Origin: an uncultured Clostridia bacterium
GTDB lineage: Bacteria > Bacillota > Peptococcia > Peptococcales > Peptococcaceae
Length of the DNA: 64,000 nt
Assembly: GCA_944391625.1 (NCBI GenBank)
Contig: CALXUG010000011.1
Coordinates: 1-64,000, forward strand
Direction of reading: 5' to 3'
Shown piece after piece: positions 63,493-64,000 of this stretch. Made by a program: the position numbers and the translations under genes. Below the pieces are notes generated by a model that was given only the letters and a program-made list of their open reading frames with translations, was not told the DNA's origin and made no database searches. How positions within the stretch are numbered: position 1 is the first letter of the stretch; each line of letters starts with the position of its first letter.

Positions 63493-64000
63493 TTATTTCT
63501 TTTCCTGATCTTCCAGTACTGCTTTGGCCAGATTTACCGCGTGATCGCCAATTCGTTCCAGGTTGGACAAAATGTCCAGATAAACCGCACCGGCTGCCGC
63601 ACTGCAAGCACCGGCATTTAACCGGGCGATGTGGCCCTTCCGCAAATTGCTTTCCATGTCATCAATAATGTCATCCTGCTCAATTACCTGCTGCGCCAAT
63701 GTTACATTATTGTTTCGCAGCGCGGTCAAACTGTCGGCCATAGCCTTATTGACAGCCTGCATCATCTCCCGCAGACCCTCGTTGGCCTCTTTGGACATTT
63801 CAATTTTATTTTCTTTACAATAATCGGTCAGTTCTACCAGATTTTCCGCATGATCGCCCACTCGTTCCAAATCGCCTACTGCCTGCAAAATCATGTAACT
63901 GCGCTGTGACAGCACATGATTGACATCATGCCCATAGGTGGCATCAATGACATAGTGAGTGATAGCCTGTTCCAAAATATCTACAATATTTTCCCGGCGC
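63493..64000 (-). CDS. Na/Pi cotransporter family protein, C-terminal PhoU part (partial)
   Basis: The frame runs off the right edge; the visible 168 residues are the C-terminus. They contain the paired PhoU-type helices with the metal-binding signatures GDLERVGDHAENLVEL and SNLERIGDHAVNLAKAV, spaced as in NptA-like Na/phosphate cotransporters that end in a PhoU domain; a free PhoU protein is the alternative. The apparent start at 63975 is only an internal TTG (Leu), since reading continues upstream as RRENIVDILEQ. Stop at 63493. Confidence 0.85.
   Translation of the reverse strand, partial: RRENIVDILEQAITHYVIDATYGHDVNHVLSQRSYMILQAVGDLERVGDHAENLVELTDYCKENKIEMSKEANEGLREMMQAVNKAMADSLTALRNNNVTLAQQVIEQDDIIDDMESNLRKGHIARLNAGACSAAAGAVYLDILSNLERIGDHAVNLAKAVLEDQEKK

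Overview
The window looks like a chromosomal piece of an anaerobic, spore-lineage Bacillota (Clostridia/Negativicutes type). The evidence is the sporulation genes spoIIR and a SipL-like SPOCS-LysM protein, S-layer (SLH) and copper-amine-oxidase-like surface domains, oxygen-sensitive glycyl radical enzymes (GREs) with a radical-SAM activase, strong AGGAGG ribosome sites and frequent GTG/TTG starts. A perfect parS site at 42.57 kb suggests the window lies in the origin-proximal part of the chromosome. No tRNA, rRNA, CRISPR array, intact transposase or prophage was seen.

Layout. 0-9.5 kb: trpS, traX-like, an EamA exporter, a polysaccharide deacetylase, the SPOCS-LysM protein, a YbaK-type deacylase, spoIIR and an orphan GHKL histidine kinase. 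9.6-13.4 kb: a low-GC block of small proteins resembling polymorphic-toxin immunity genes, with no toxin gene. 13.6-19.2 kb: a leftward glycolytic run pgk-tpiA-gpmI-eno-secG behind a consensus promoter; gapA is absent. 19.3-33.5 kb: the most unusual region. It holds two paralogous GREs, each followed on the same strand by a transporter (GRE1-MFS, GRE2-SLC13/DASS), one divergent activase, three LysR regulators (one frameshifted), a TauE/SafE exporter and a small transposon-like element (MITE) with an 8-bp target duplication.

33.7-43.3 kb: a corrinoid-uptake locus read leftward behind a cobalamin riboswitch and terminator. It encodes an SLH-anchored DUF4430 protein, a secreted alpha/alpha-barrel protein plus a secreted DUF4430 protein (together resembling the two domains of animal intrinsic factor/transcobalamin), EcfT, and a single-chain ECF protein carrying two ATPases and a membrane S-like part. 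43.4-47.7 kb: a PepSY protein, a large amidase and a dinD remnant. 48-50.7 kb: argG and argF with ARG boxes. 51-55.7 kb: a MarR-SMR pair, a GH10-like lipoglycan/glycan hydrolase family protein, and a zinc-ribbon/ABC-ATPase/hypothetical operon. 55.8-62.6 kb: an AlkP-superfamily phosphohydrolase, two more SLC13/DASS carriers and a LysR gene, tied together by a shared GCAAC-N-GTTGC operator-like palindrome. The right edge has a YgjP-type metallopeptidase and the C-terminal PhoU part of a Na/Pi cotransporter.

Working model (inference): the GRE region imports small anionic substrates and cleaves them by radical chemistry. Both GREs have the Cys-x-Glu active site and arginines at positions that bind the sulfonate in isethionate lyase, and a TauE/SafE exporter sits beside them, so a C-S (sulfite-releasing) or related C-X lyase is one testable possibility. 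The AlkP/DASS cluster may supply or process related anionic esters. Substrates cannot be assigned from sequence alone.
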